Part shown: in pieces, positions 10,358-21,016 of the stretch | Numbering within the stretch: the stretch's first letter is position 1 | Layout of the letters: every line of letters begins with the position of its first letter | Source of the DNA: Glutinoglossum americanum | Lineage: Eukaryota; Ascomycota; Geoglossomycetes; Geoglossales; Geoglossaceae | Direction of reading: 5' to 3' | DNA: 64,000 bases | Assembly: GCA_020080175.1 (NCBI GenBank) | Contig: JAGHQL010000046.1 | Location: forward strand, 1-64,000 | Position numbers and translations under genes: made by a program | Notes under the pieces: generated by a model | Seen by the model: only the letters and a program-made list of their open reading frames with translations | Told to the model about the DNA's origin: nothing | The model's database searches: none

Positions 10358-13189
10358 TCAGAGGCCATCAGTCATATCGAGGACCTCAACTCCGACGAAA
10401 ACACTATTCCTGGTAGCCGCTTCAAGCTCATCCACTTCCTTCCAAGAGCCAGCAAGGCTTTCACGCGGAGCAACTATCCGCATCACTTTGGTTGCTGTCT
10501 GAAGCTCCAAGTCAACATTGGCAGGCGATGTTTTCTTTCCAGCAGCTGAACCTGGGGGGGAGGGGGGCGAGACGAGATGAGGGCAGCCCCTGGCTTTCTG
10601 AGGAGAGCGGTTGGGCTGAGACTTGGAGGTTAACGGTAGCGAGGTAGAAGCTAGGGGCATTTGGTCTCGTGCAAGTAGAAGCCTTGTTGACGAGAAATCG
10701 AGTCTCCTATCGACTTTAGCCTCTGTGAGGGATGTTTTGGAAACACCATCTCTAAAGGGGGTTGTATGTGATTCGCTAGGTTTTCCTTCCTGTTCGGGGC
10801 CTTGATGTGGCGACCTCGGTAGGCCGTATCCTTTTGTGTTTTGCCCAGATATATGTCTCGTAGGCGATCTTTCCTTGCTGGGAGAAGGGCAATCTGCCAT
10901 GTTACCAGAAGGCCTTTCCTTCAAAGCACCTCCCGCGTGAGAAGGTACGTGTTCTCGTGGTGTTACTGGGCACACGGGGGCGAGTTCTTTCTCCAAGCCG
11001 GTCTTGTAGAGCCACGAGACTGGTGCTAGTGGGCTTCTATGCTCTTTAGAGGCTTTGGGAGCTCTCCTCGAGGATGCTGGGTCCTTGTAATCTCGGAATT
11101 CATACTGGGCTAAACCCTGCTCCCGTCTTGAATCGCCGACTTGTTTCACGGGGCCGTATATTCCTAATGCTGAGTACCTGTGTCCGTGTGACAGAGGCGC
11201 ACTGAATTTCTTCGGTGGTACTCTAGCTAAAGCCCTAGGGCCTTCATTTGGTAGCTCGTCAAGACTTGTACGGCGGGAGCGGGTGTGCGTAGCACTAGCG
11301 GTAGGGCTTGCGGCCCTAGCAATATTCTCCTTTCTTGCCACGCATCGTTCGCTGCCATTCTTCGCCTCCCTGCAAGCACTATGTATGTCCGGTTCCCTAA
11401 ACAATTGGCTGCTCTGGTTGGAAGTAGGGTCGAAGAATTCTAGAGGGGGAGGCTGGGTGATGCTGTTTGCTTTCTCGGCTTGACCAGGACCCAAACCTGG
11501 CTTCGTGACCTTTACGAAAGGGTCCAAAGCACCAGCTTTCATCCCGCCCTTGACCGCTGGCCGTTTCTCCCTTCTCCTGCCTGCGGTTCTAGCGGATACA
11601 CTCTTACTCCGCAATTTCTCCTCCCAATTTTGAAACATTAGAGGAACACCGACTCGGACGTATGGCTCCCCGACCCAGACCCCTTGGAGCTCAGTGGGGT
11701 CATAAGGTGGACGTGGCTTATTCACTGCGGGGACTCTAGCGTCTCCCACGGAGTCGAATTCAGGTGGTAGAGATACTTCTGTGTCAAAAGTCTCAATAGA
11801 CCCATCACTTTGTTCCTCTACACCAAGGTCCAGTCCAACAATATTGATAGGGACGTACTTAACATGGACCTCTGGCATCCCGTCGGTGGAAAAATGCGTC
11901 CGCTTGCCGCAAAGTGATTTCACAATGTTTTCTTCCTCTACTTTGCTTGGCCTTTCATCAGCTGGCGTGGCGGCTCCACGGGTCCGGAGTTTCCAGGCAA
12001 GTAAAGCAGGAGCAAGGCCTATATATTTCTTATTATTTAGCGATAGGCATATCGGATGAAGGATATGTAGTTACTTACCTCTTATGAAGTGTTTGGCTCC
12101 GGACTCGTACCGCCATTCGAATGCGTCTGCCACAAAGGCCCTTAGGCCGGCAACGTCAATTTCCCCATTCCACTGGAGCTCATTTTTTAGTCTCTTAATT
12201 CCCTCAGCTGACGAGACCATTGGGTGAGTATAGTATCCTAGGACCTGCTGATTCGGAAAGGTCTCTGGTAGTTGAAGGGCTTTGTGTTTCACCCGAAAAA
12301 AGTTGCTCTCGTTGCTGCGAAGCTCATGTGCGAGGCTATCCCTCCAAGCCTTGAGTCCGGCCGTGTCCGTCTTTGAGAGCCTAAAGAGTGATTGCCCGAA
12401 CCCTGCTCTTGCGGCTTCACATGCCACTTTTATTCCGCAGCCTGGGATTCCTGCCGGAATATAATCACCTCCGCTCATCAAGGCAACTAGAACCATGCCT
12501 GCCCTGTCGAGTCCCGGCGTGCCAGCAGCAATTTTTGAGGCGTCATATATAGAAACATGCGTGGGTGCATTACTTCCTCTCACGCCCTCGCTTGACCAAT
12601 TGCGCATACTCCGCCCGCAGCCAAACATCAGGGTATCTACATCCTCACTCATGACGGCATCAACTATTCCCTCTCGCTGAAGGAGCGCGCATTCTGCCTC
12701 CGCTTCCCCTCGCGCAATAATAAAGGGGAACCCAAAAAGCTGAAGGAGCTGTTTCGTAAGGAAATTTGGAAGTGACACAGTGGTGCAGGTACGGCGGCCG
12801 CGCTTAAACGGCGGTTTGTGAGTTCCATCAAAGACGAAAAGCGGCTGTATGGAGAGAGATAGGAGTCGGAGGAGTCGGAAATAGAGCGTACGCAGCGCCG
12901 GATTACTTCCCCCTAAACAAGAATACAGATTAGCACTGCATATCGCATATCTACAGACAACAGAGAAGTGAGTATGTCTAACCTTTGCCAGATTTAATTT
13001 GAAATTGCCATATAGAAACATCAACGGCAATTCGCAAAGGCCGTCCGGTTTCAAGAAATTTCTCGGTGGCGAGTTTTGAAAGAGCAATTCTCACGCCCGG
13101 ACCAATCTCCCCATATATCCTGAAGAAGATTAAGGTCAGCGAATATCGAGGGTAAGGATAGCCTGAAATGCTCACCCTTTGATCCCCAT
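10358..13189 (-). CDS. YEN1: Holliday-junction resolvase / XPG-family nuclease, Yen1/GEN1-like
   Basis: Four exons: 13189-13176, 13119-12983, 12912-12079 and 12018-10358. Introns are 56, 70 and 60 nt, and the product is 881 residues. The start MGIKGIYGEIGPG sits in a 14-nt first exon. The XPG-N domain (about 1-100) has D38 (RIAVDVSIWQFQ) and D79 (LFVFDGTHKPPFKR). The XPG-I domain has E120, E122 and E124 (ARGEAEAECALL) plus D141 and D143 (SEDVDTLMFG). D200 precedes the helix-hairpin-helix (SGGDYIPAGIPGCG). All catalytic acids expected for the family are present. The 500-residue C-terminus is disordered, with many SP/TP sites and basic patches, which in yeast Yen1 fits Cdk control of nuclear import and activity. 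The RYSALGIYGPV and WEEKLRSK segments match nothing I know. Confidence 0.88.
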
Positions 13190-14071
13190 GCTCACATCAT
13201 CACCATTCACAGTATTTCAACTGTTTGTTTACAATTTGCCAAGACGGATCTCGCCGAAACCTTTTGGGGTTCTAGGTTGGGATGGGCTGACTAAGCACCA
13301 GGTGTTCATACTGCCATCACGAATTTTGACTTTGTTTATGATTCCCTTTATATTCCTGTGGTAGCTTCCCATCCACACAATCTTTGCTTTCCCAAGTACG
13401 ACTATAAAAATAACGACCTCAAAATAGATGTTGTTTGTCGGCCGGCGGGGGGATGATACGATAAATTTGTAAACGGATCCATTCAAACTCTGGATCCGCT
13501 TGCCTTCCATCTAGAAATCTGGTCCGAAGTTGAATTGAAAGGAAAGGGATTTTTCTGGGAGACAGGTAACCTACCTGAGAATAGTCTAGATCAGGGGAAA
13601 GAGAGCGTTGTTCATATATACTTGTTGAGGCCTCTTGCTTTGTGCTTGGTGTTCGAGAGATCGTTGGTCTGAAGTGTGTTCACGGGGTTGGTGCTCCTAG
13701 AAACGTGAGAAGACTGTAATAATATGCTTAATAACGGTGATAATGAAAAGACCTGTGAATTTGAAATCGTGTTAGAGTTAATAAAAAGGGGAGGACTCCA
13801 GGCTAGAACCACTCCTCATAGTATCTGCTCACCGAGGTTGCAGAAAAAGGGGTACCATTCGTGCTTTCACCGTCTAGTTCAGTTTAGTTTGAGGTGTGAT
13901 GTGCGATCCTTCTGCGAATCTTCTGAGAGCGTGACTCTGAGTTGCTAGCGTATTTCTAGAACGGATGTTGATGAGCTCCTTGAAACCGAAGTTTTACCAT
14001 TGCAACTTCCACTCGCTTGTTCCTACACCTTATGATAGCAAAAAGCACCTCCCAACGAGTCTAGAGCCAAC
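13190..14071. other. Divergent promoter region, Yen1-like / ARID gene
   Basis: An 882-bp gap between the start codons of two genes transcribed away from each other. It is AT-rich, with no credible coding frame. It presumably holds both promoters and leaders. Confidence 0.45.
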
Positions 14072-15820
14072 ATGAGTAGTACTCCGGTGCGTTCAAGGAG
14101 AGCGCCTGACGATGTTATTATCTTCAGTTATTGCGTTCGAGCGTTAATCCGCAATCCTGAGTCGATTCCGCGACAGATGTTCCTCAGCCTCCTGGAGAAA
14201 ATTTGGCGACAGATAGGCTTTGAGCCTACACCTTTTGCAAGAGACTTCCTCAAGTACCCTCCTACTCGAGTTGTCCTTGTGCCGGTTACAATGGATGATG
14301 GATCGACAAAGCTGGAGCGAAGGGTCGTCAACAAAGGCATCAACCGGGAACCTCTGGATCTCCACCGATTATACTGCGAGGTGTGGAAGCTTGATGGGTT
14401 TAGGAGTGTCACGGATAAAAAGGAATGGCCATTAGTTGCGATCGCTTGCCACTTTCTGAAGACGGAACGGTTAACTAAAGCTTCAGTTGATAAAACAACT
14501 AGTGGCGAACGGCTAGACCCAGATGAGCAACGAATCGTAGCAAATACAAAGAATACTTACGAAAGATACTTATTGCAATTTGAACTTCGGATGACGGACG
14601 CTCGTCGGATCCTAGCGACTCAGGGCCGCCGTTTCTTTCACGGCTTCCAGCGCGGTTGTCATAACCTACAAGGAAACAGAGAAGGCGAGACTAGTATCGC
14701 AGTGTCGTCCGGATCTATGTCGGGGTATGGTCTTACGGGGGTGCGAACAAAACCTCAAACGCATGTGGTCCATGCGTACATCGGATTGGAAAATGTCCCG
14801 GGACGAGGCTTTGACGGACACCAAAAGCACCGTGATGCGATCGATAGTTGTAATACCGCTAAGGCATTGACATCAAGTATGGGAGGAGAACTGGAAGATA
14901 TGTCCACACAGGGTATAAAAGTCCCACAGAGTGCACTCGCTCCAGGTTGTCGGGTTCGTGAGCCGCTTGAATCAGATATTGGGAGTACCGTTATCCGGCC
15001 ATTAGGGCCCCTCCATCAGTATAGCTCAGCAGCCCAGCTCACGAGCCGGAAAGGAAAAGAGCGTTGCGAGCCCTCAACGGGAACAGGCACAACACAAGAA
15101 CACGAAGAACACGAGAAACCAAACGATCCTCTGATAGACTTCGACTTCTCGAACTTTGCCTGGATCGATCAGTTCAAAAAAGAAATCGCTGCTAAGTCGT
15201 TAACCAAGAACAGTAAAACTAGGGACCATCACAGCACGATTCCGCCTTGGTATTGGGCTGCTGAAGCTCAGCGTGCCAACATGTATTCGACCGGAGTTAC
15301 TCAGCTAGATAGTAGGATTCAAACCCCGGGTCATCGAAATAGGGAGCACATCGTCCCGGAAACATATTGGGCCGCCGAAGGTCGTCGTCTAGGAATATAT
15401 CCAGCCAAACCCGGACACGAGCTAGTTTCCGCCAGAGGCTTCCAAGATTTTGTAAGGGGTAAAGAGAAAGACGATTGGGTTCAGCGTGGTTCACCCCCTG
15501 GACTGTGTGAGAGTAGTGGTAACGGCATCCGGAGGTTTGGTCATCGCCTCCGCGAAGGACTGGTAAGGATAAAAGTGGCTCCAACTGGGGGAAAGCCACC
15601 ACGACCACTTCTTCATCGCATTTTCGGCCGCAAGGCCACCTCTAAGGGTTCTCGCCTGTGCCAGCTAGAGATGCCTGCCACAGAATACGGCGTTGTTGGC
15701 TTCACTGGAGCGGGTGGTCGCGTCCAAAGCTCCCACCCACCAAGTTCATACCTTAGGCTGAGCGAGCAGGGGGTGAAGCATGAGATGACGTACAGAGCGA
15801 AAGTGGAGAGGTACGAATAG
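14072..15820 (+). CDS. ARID-domain protein with duplicated WAAE motif
   Basis: Single exon, 582 residues. The N-terminal 190 residues fit an ARID/BRIGHT DNA-binding fold: PLDLHRLYCEVWKLDGFRSV, then EWPLVAIACHFLK and NTKNTYERYLLQFE. These are the LDLxxLYxxVxxxGGF, WxxVA and LKxxYxxYLLxFE landmarks of ARID proteins. No other known chromatin domain follows. The C-terminal half is disordered and basic, except for two copies of a short aromatic motif, PPWYWAAEAQRANMY and PETYWAAEGRRLGIY, about 39 residues apart. A Ser/Thr/Glu/His-rich linker precedes them, with the patch DFDFSNFAWIDQFKKEI. The ARID call is by family pattern, and the protein's partners and targets are unknown. It could be a SWI/SNF accessory factor or an unrelated regulator. 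Confidence 0.8.
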   Translation: MSSTPVRSRRAPDDVIIFSYCVRALIRNPESIPRQMFLSLLEKIWRQIGFEPTPFARDFLKYPPTRVVLVPVTMDDGSTKLERRVVNKGINREPLDLHRLYCEVWKLDGFRSVTDKKEWPLVAIACHFLKTERLTKASVDKTTSGERLDPDEQRIVANTKNTYERYLLQFELRMTDARRILATQGRRFFHGFQRGCHNLQGNREGETSIAVSSGSMSGYGLTGVRTKPQTHVVHAYIGLENVPGRGFDGHQKHRDAIDSCNTAKALTSSMGGELEDMSTQGIKVPQSALAPGCRVREPLESDIGSTVIRPLGPLHQYSSAAQLTSRKGKERCEPSTGTGTTQEHEEHEKPNDPLIDFDFSNFAWIDQFKKEIAAKSLTKNSKTRDHHSTIPPWYWAAEAQRANMYSTGVTQLDSRIQTPGHRNREHIVPETYWAAEGRRLGIYPAKPGHELVSARGFQDFVRGKEKDDWVQRGSPPGLCESSGNGIRRFGHRLREGLVRIKVAPTGGKPPRPLLHRIFGRKATSKGSRLCQLEMPATEYGVVGFTGAGGRVQSSHPPSSYLRLSEQGVKHEMTYRAKVERYE

Positions 15821-17005
15821 GTTAGTAACCGTACACACCAGGACATGCGACCTCATTACTGATAGGAAGGGCAGGCACTGCTTAACGAAACAGAAAGGCA
15901 AACGGTGGTTATGTGTTCACAAAATGTGACTAAGGTTCAGAAGCCCAAAGTGCATAGCAGAAATTGAAGCTGCATGAGCACGGAGAACTTTCGAATGGAT
16001 TTGAGGATGAAAGCCATGGATAGGAAGGCTTTAGCAAAATGTTTCGTATCAACAGAATAGACAGAAATTGCAAAAATTTGCGGCCAACAGTGTGAATTGA
16101 AGGAATAAAATAGCAGCATGATGTCAAGACTGAACTAGCTAGGCAATATATACAAAATTGCTCCGTACGGACGGCTCCGTGATGCATGCCTTGTTAGTAG
16201 AGGCCGTCAAAGGTTTGTACTGTACATACGCAGGTGGGCAAGAAAGCCCTAACGCACGCTAGCAACCAAATAGCCAAAAGACTCTTATTATAGCGATGTG
16301 CACACTATTGCGGACACTTCATAGTGTATGGGTATGTCTCCGGAGGGGTATTGCGGCCTATGGCAGAAGTGGCAACAATGCTGATCAACGATGAAGTTTT
16401 GAGGGGTGCCACCTATTTCGGCGAAGCGGCTCTTGGCGACATAGCACGACAGTAAACCGCTTTTTGCTCGCGAGAAACCTCACTTGGCTGGCGCCGCTTT
16501 AAATGATGAGCTGGGTGATGCTCACCCTGAGCTCGCGCAAGCACATCCCACCACTTTTTACCCTTCACACTTCATCCCAAGTCCGCTCCAAATACAGCCC
16601 ATTAAGTTTCAGATAGAGAAATGAGCCAGAAAATGTGCGCGCGCCCATACACTCTCGTATCTAACAGCGCAAGCAAGGTAGGTACGGTATAGCGCACTAT
16701 TGCGTCTCGTTTTAAACTGGTCTGGAACTTCATACCAGTGGCAGTTAGTGCAGAACTGTATTGCGCAGTTGCACAGATTGTGGTGAGCTTGAAGCTCGGG
16801 GCTTAAAATATTTCAGTGTTCCTCATGCGACCCCGAAAATGGAGGGGCCGATCATAAGGGTTTGCTAAGGTGTTGAAGTAGGGAAGAGTAGTAGATAGTC
16901 GATAGATTTTCGAGGTAACTATTTAGCTTCAAAACTGGAATCTCCCCCGCCAACCTGGGCAAGTCAGCCTAGTCATCTTTCAACCCAACGTCACTCATAT
17001 TCGCG
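15821..17005. other. Intergenic region
   Basis: About 1.2 kb downstream of the ARID gene with no supported gene. An ATG at 16621 begins a 19-codon frame that ends at a donor-like GTAGGT, after a pyrimidine-rich leader. I could not find a convincing continuation, so it is not called. Confidence 0.4.
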
Positions 17006-17612
17006 TTAGTAGTAAGTGAGTCTCTTCCGGCCGCCCGTATTGTCTACCTCTTCCTCTTCGTACTTTCTGTATTCCAGTCCGTTCCTAGAACGGCCAGCCC
17101 CATTTCGACTACTACGGATATTCAGTCTTTTCGCCTCACCAACCCTGATACCGTAACCCTGATCCCGATCAATAAATTCTGTATTCTTGATATCTTCGCC
17201 CTCGAAGATGATAGTCTCTGGTGGGTCTGGAACTTCACAGTCTATCTCTTGCTCCATTTTGCTTGCCTCAAGGCGGAGATCACCTCTGCCTTTCCGATCG
17301 AGGGCTCTCGGCATACCGGCGGCATCGGCCCGTTGAATGTACGTTTGGAAAGCTTGCTTGACTACTCAAATTATGAGTTTAATGTCGCCATTTTATAGAA
17401 TAAGACAATCTCCTACATGCTGCAGTAAATACTCCTTGTTGGAGGGCCCTATTCAAGAAGCCCAAAGCGTTATATAGGTAGGTGAGCACTCTCTGAGAGC
17501 CTTCGACAGCGGACTCAAAGAAAGCGATAAGTTGCTCGACTACAGACTTCGCATATGCTATAGTTTCTCGGGACATTTTTGTTGGCTGTTTGTGGAGCAC
17601 TTTAGGAATCAA
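17006..17612 (-). CDS. Two-exon orphan protein
   Basis: Exons 17612-17417 and 17361-17006 are joined by a 55-nt intron (donor GTAGGA, acceptor GAGTAG), giving 183 residues in one frame (junction QGVFTAA/FKQAFQTYIQ). The ATG at 17612 gives MIPKVLHKQPTKMSRET; the second Met (17576) is an equally good start. The N-terminal half is helical (SVVEQLIAFFESAVEGSQRV, then LTYLYNALGFLNRALQQG). The C-terminal half is charged and ends with a basic/acidic tail (RKYEEEEVDNTGGRKRLTYY). No signal peptide or domain is recognised. The neat frame continuity across a proper intron is the main evidence that it is a gene. Confidence 0.5.
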
Positions 17613-17910
17613 GGTTCTGAGCGACTTGTTTGTGCTGCAGATGTAAAAAGTTGAATAAAGTGTTCTAACTAGAGAGGTGCATCAATCAATAGACTTTAAC
17701 TTGAGCGCAGCAGAAATCCTGACAGAACTGTAGCTAAATATGCCCGGTTCCTTGTTGTCCAGAGCCGGAGTCTGCTAGGCTGCTATCGTTGACTATTTGT
17801 TGCGGATATACTGAGCCAATCATATCTAGCACGTGTACAACTATGATCGGTTTTAGCTCGAGCTGCACTTCCAGAGCCGATAACGTCGCGTTGAAATGTT
17901 GAGCACAAGA
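17613..17910. other. Upstream region of the two-exon orphan
   Basis: Presumed promoter of the orphan, lying between its start and the tandem repeat. Minus-strand frames running on into the repeat have no coding signature. Confidence 0.35.
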
Positions 17911-18228
17911 CCAGGCTGAAGCATGGAATACGCTGCTGCTACCGGTCGAGAGGCGAGGTAGCGCGTTTTGCTCTAGCAGACAGCCTTGCAGGAGGATTCC
18001 AACCAACAACAATAATCCAGGCTGAAGCATGGAATACGCTGCTACTACTGGTCGAGAGTCGAGGCAGCGGGTTTTGCTCTAGCAGACAGCCTTGTGGGGG
18101 GATTCCAACTGACAGCAATAATCCAGGCTGAAGCATGGAATACGCTGCTGCTACCGGTTGAAAGGCGAAGTAGCGCGTTTTGCTCTAGCAGACAGCCTTG
18201 CGGAAGGATTCCAACTGACAGCAATAAT
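17911..18228. repeat. Three-copy 106-bp tandem repeat
   Basis: Copies start at 17911, 18017 and 18123, each 106 bp, each beginning CCAGGCTGAAGCATGGAATA. They differ at scattered positions. Every copy keeps the palindrome TGCTCTAGCA. Copies 1 and 3 also keep an inverted pair around GCTAC(C)...(G)GTAGC with a 13-15 nt loop. The 106-bp period is not a multiple of three, so the repeat changes frame from copy to copy and is not a protein repeat. It lies between the orphan gene and CCT3. Confidence 0.93.
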
Positions 18229-18865
18229 CACCGTTCGAGAAGTTACAAGTGCCTGCAGTCAGCTATAAAATGCAGAAATGAGGGGATAAGAGTAAATTGC
18301 CTATATAAACTTGAGTTGCTTTTCAGCATTATTCAGCATCTATAATAGATCTTCAGTGACTTCGAGGCAGAAACCTGTTAGTTGGTGCAGGCTGTGCAGA
18401 TTCCAAGACACGGAATCACTCTACACGAGGAGTGTTTTAGGAGTCTAGAATTGTTAGGAAGGTTAGATGAGCGATGAATATCGAAGATGAAGTGGTAGAG
18501 TTGGATGCGTGGTGGATATACACGTGATAGAAGCACCCGAAGCAGCACTAGCCACACAAAAGGAAAAGGGCTTTAGCATCATTTGAAGAGCTAGGTGCCT
18601 AGCTCAGGGTCTGAAGTTGAACGCACAGGTGGGTGGGAAAGGAAGGTTAGTTGACAGTGCTAAACATTGGGGCTGAGCGATCACCCTGTTAAGTCACCTC
18701 TCAGCCCGCTTGCGCGAGCACAGGGCGGCGTGCTCACCCCGTTTTCTTGGCATGCGTGCGCGCCAAGAGGCTCATATTTGAGGCGCGACATGACAACAAA
18801 AGTTGCAGACTATCTTCTATTAGGACATCTTAATTTTGTCTCCGTGTTGACTTAACTGAGCTAAG
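18229..18865. other. Upstream region of CCT3
   Basis: Nothing coding is supported. It contains the presumed CCT3 promoter. A CG-rich patch near 18700-18770 (CTTGCGCGAGCAC and GTGCGCGCC) partly resembles GCTCGCGCAAGCAC at 16529, which may be chance. Confidence 0.35.
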
Positions 18866-20751
18866 ATGCAGGCACCTGTTGTGGTGATGAGTGTGTAGGC
18901 CCTCAACTATTTTCGGACGCTAAGCTAACGTGATTAACAGACACCCAGAGTGGTGATCGGCAAACCGGTAGAAAGGCACAAATTTCTAATATCACCGCCG
19001 CCAAAACGTACTGACTTCTTCCTTGGAGACGTGAAACACGCTACATAATGCTAACGACCTACTCTAACATAGGGTAGCAGATATTATCCGATCATGTCTC
19101 GGCCCCAAAGCTATGCTGAAGATGCTCTTGGACCCCATGGGTGGCATTGTTTTGACTAACGATGGGCACGCCATCCTTCGAGAAATTGAGGTTGCACACC
19201 CAGCTGCAAAGAGCATGATTGAGCTTAGTAGGACTCAAGACGAAGAGGTGGGCGACGGTACTACAACAGTCATAATATTAGGTACACATGTGTGATTCTC
19301 TTTGGTGTTTGTTGACTTACACCATGTAGCTGGAGAGATTCTGGCGCAAGCCCTGCCTCAACTGGAGCGCAACATCCACCCCGTTGTCATTATCTCTGCC
19401 TTCAAGCGCGCCCTTACAGACGCTCTCGCAATAATCGACGATATATCCGTTCCAGTTAACATTGATGATGACAAGGCCATGTACGGTCTAATATCCTCAT
19501 CCATAGGCACAAAGTTTGTCTCAAGGTGGTCAGAGCTGATGTGCAATCTTGCTCTTAAAGCCGTTCGTACGGTCTCGTTTGATGCTGGTGGCGGGAAGAA
19601 GGAGGTAGATATTAAGCGGTACGCACGCGTTGAGAAGATTCCTGGAGGTGAGATTGAGGATAGCAAAGTATTGGATGGAGTAATGTTGAACAAAGACATT
19701 ACGCACCCGAAAATGCGACGAAGGATAGTCAACCCTAGGATTGTCCTTTTGGATTGTACGCTAGAGTACAAGAAAGGGGAGTCACAAACAAGTATTGAGA
19801 TCAGCAAGGAGGAGGACTGGAATAAGATTCTACAAATTGAGGAAGAGCAAGTGAAGGCTATGTGTGATGCTATAATAGCGGTTAAGCCAGACCTTGTCAT
19901 TACAGAGAAGGGGGTTTCAGGTATGTTTCTCTGAGACGGTCGATGTGGGTAGAGTATTGACTTTAGAAGACCTGGCACAGCATTTCTTCATGAAAGCTAA
20001 CATCACTGCCCTCCGCCGTGTCCGCAAAACTGACAATAACCGAATCGCTCGTGCCACCGGCGCCACTATCGTTAACCGTGTTGATGACCTTCAGGAGTCT
20101 GACGTTGGTACGCAGTGCGGTTTATTCGAGATTGAGAAAATCGGGGACGAATACTTTACTTTTTTGACTAAGTGCAAATCCCCTAAGGCCTGTACGATCT
20201 TACTTCGAGGACCTTCAAAGGATATCCTCAATGAGATCGAGCGTAATCTACAGGACGCCATGTCCGTTGCTCGAAATGTGATGTTTCATCCACGTCTCTC
20301 CCCAGGTGGTGGAGCAACCGAGATGGCGATATCTGTTAGGTTGGCACAAAATGCGAAGTCAATCGAAGGTGTGCAGCAATGGCCATATAAAGCAGTCGCC
20401 GAAGCCATGGAGGTGATTCCCCGGACACTGGTGCAGAACGCTGGCAGCAGTCCTGTAAGAGTGCTTACGCAGCTAAGGGCAAAACACGCAGAAGGTGGTA
20501 GCAGCTGGGGAATTGATGGGGACAAAGGCACTTTAATCGACATGAAGGAGTATGACGTTTGGGAACCAGAGGCAGTAAAGCTGCAGAGCGTGAAGACGGC
20601 AATTGAGGTATGCTAATGGGATTTCAAACATGCTACCAAAGCTAACTTATATCTCTAGTCTGCTTGCCTCTTACTTAGGGTAGATGATATCTGTAGCGCG
20701 AAGTCTGCCAAGCAAGCCAGCGGCCCGATCGGTGGAGGTGGAGAGGACTAG
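18866..20751 (+). CDS. CCT3: T-complex chaperonin (CCT/TRiC) subunit gamma
   Basis: Six exons: 18866-18890, 18941-19007, 19073-19281, 19330-19920, 19970-20607 and 20659-20751, with introns of about 48-65 nt. The product is 540 residues, the normal length. It is one of eight subunits of the cytosolic chaperonin that folds actin and tubulin. Hallmarks are the N-terminal LLDPMGGIVLTNDGHAIL, the ATPase motif VGDGTTTVIIL, the apical-domain region with KTDNNRIARATGATIVNRVDD, and LSPGGGATEMAISVRLA near the C-terminal ATPase half. The C-terminus reads LLLRVDDICSAKSAKQAS. The intron after KGVS ends in TAGAAG. I used the second AG, which gives KGVSDLAQHFF as in yeast and human; the first would insert one Glu. 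The start is a 25-nt exon encoding MQAPVVVM. Confidence 0.95.
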
Positions 20752-21016
20752 ACGATACAGAGCTTGCATATAGAGTTCCTATCTCTTCCATTTGCCGATA
20801 GTGTAACCATGTACTTATACGGATGGAGCTAGGGCAAACGCTTAGTAGATTGTATTCTACTCGCGCAAAGATTGGTATTACAGTAGTAAGGGTTCTCCAG
20901 CACCATGCGATATTGCAGACGGCATACGCGAGCTTTGCGGTCGTATAAGGTCTCAACACCCAGGGTTCTCATCTTCGACTACCTTTCAGGGATGTAAGTA
21001 ATAAAATAAAACATGA

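Noticed and set aside
16621-16679. Short ATG frame ending at a GTAGGT donor
   Set aside because: The only continuation tried (acceptor near 16816) gives a tiny Cys-rich peptide with no support.
17734-18136. Minus-strand frames across the 106-bp repeats
   Set aside because: The 106-bp period shifts the frame at each copy, so shared peptide segments are artefacts of the repeat.
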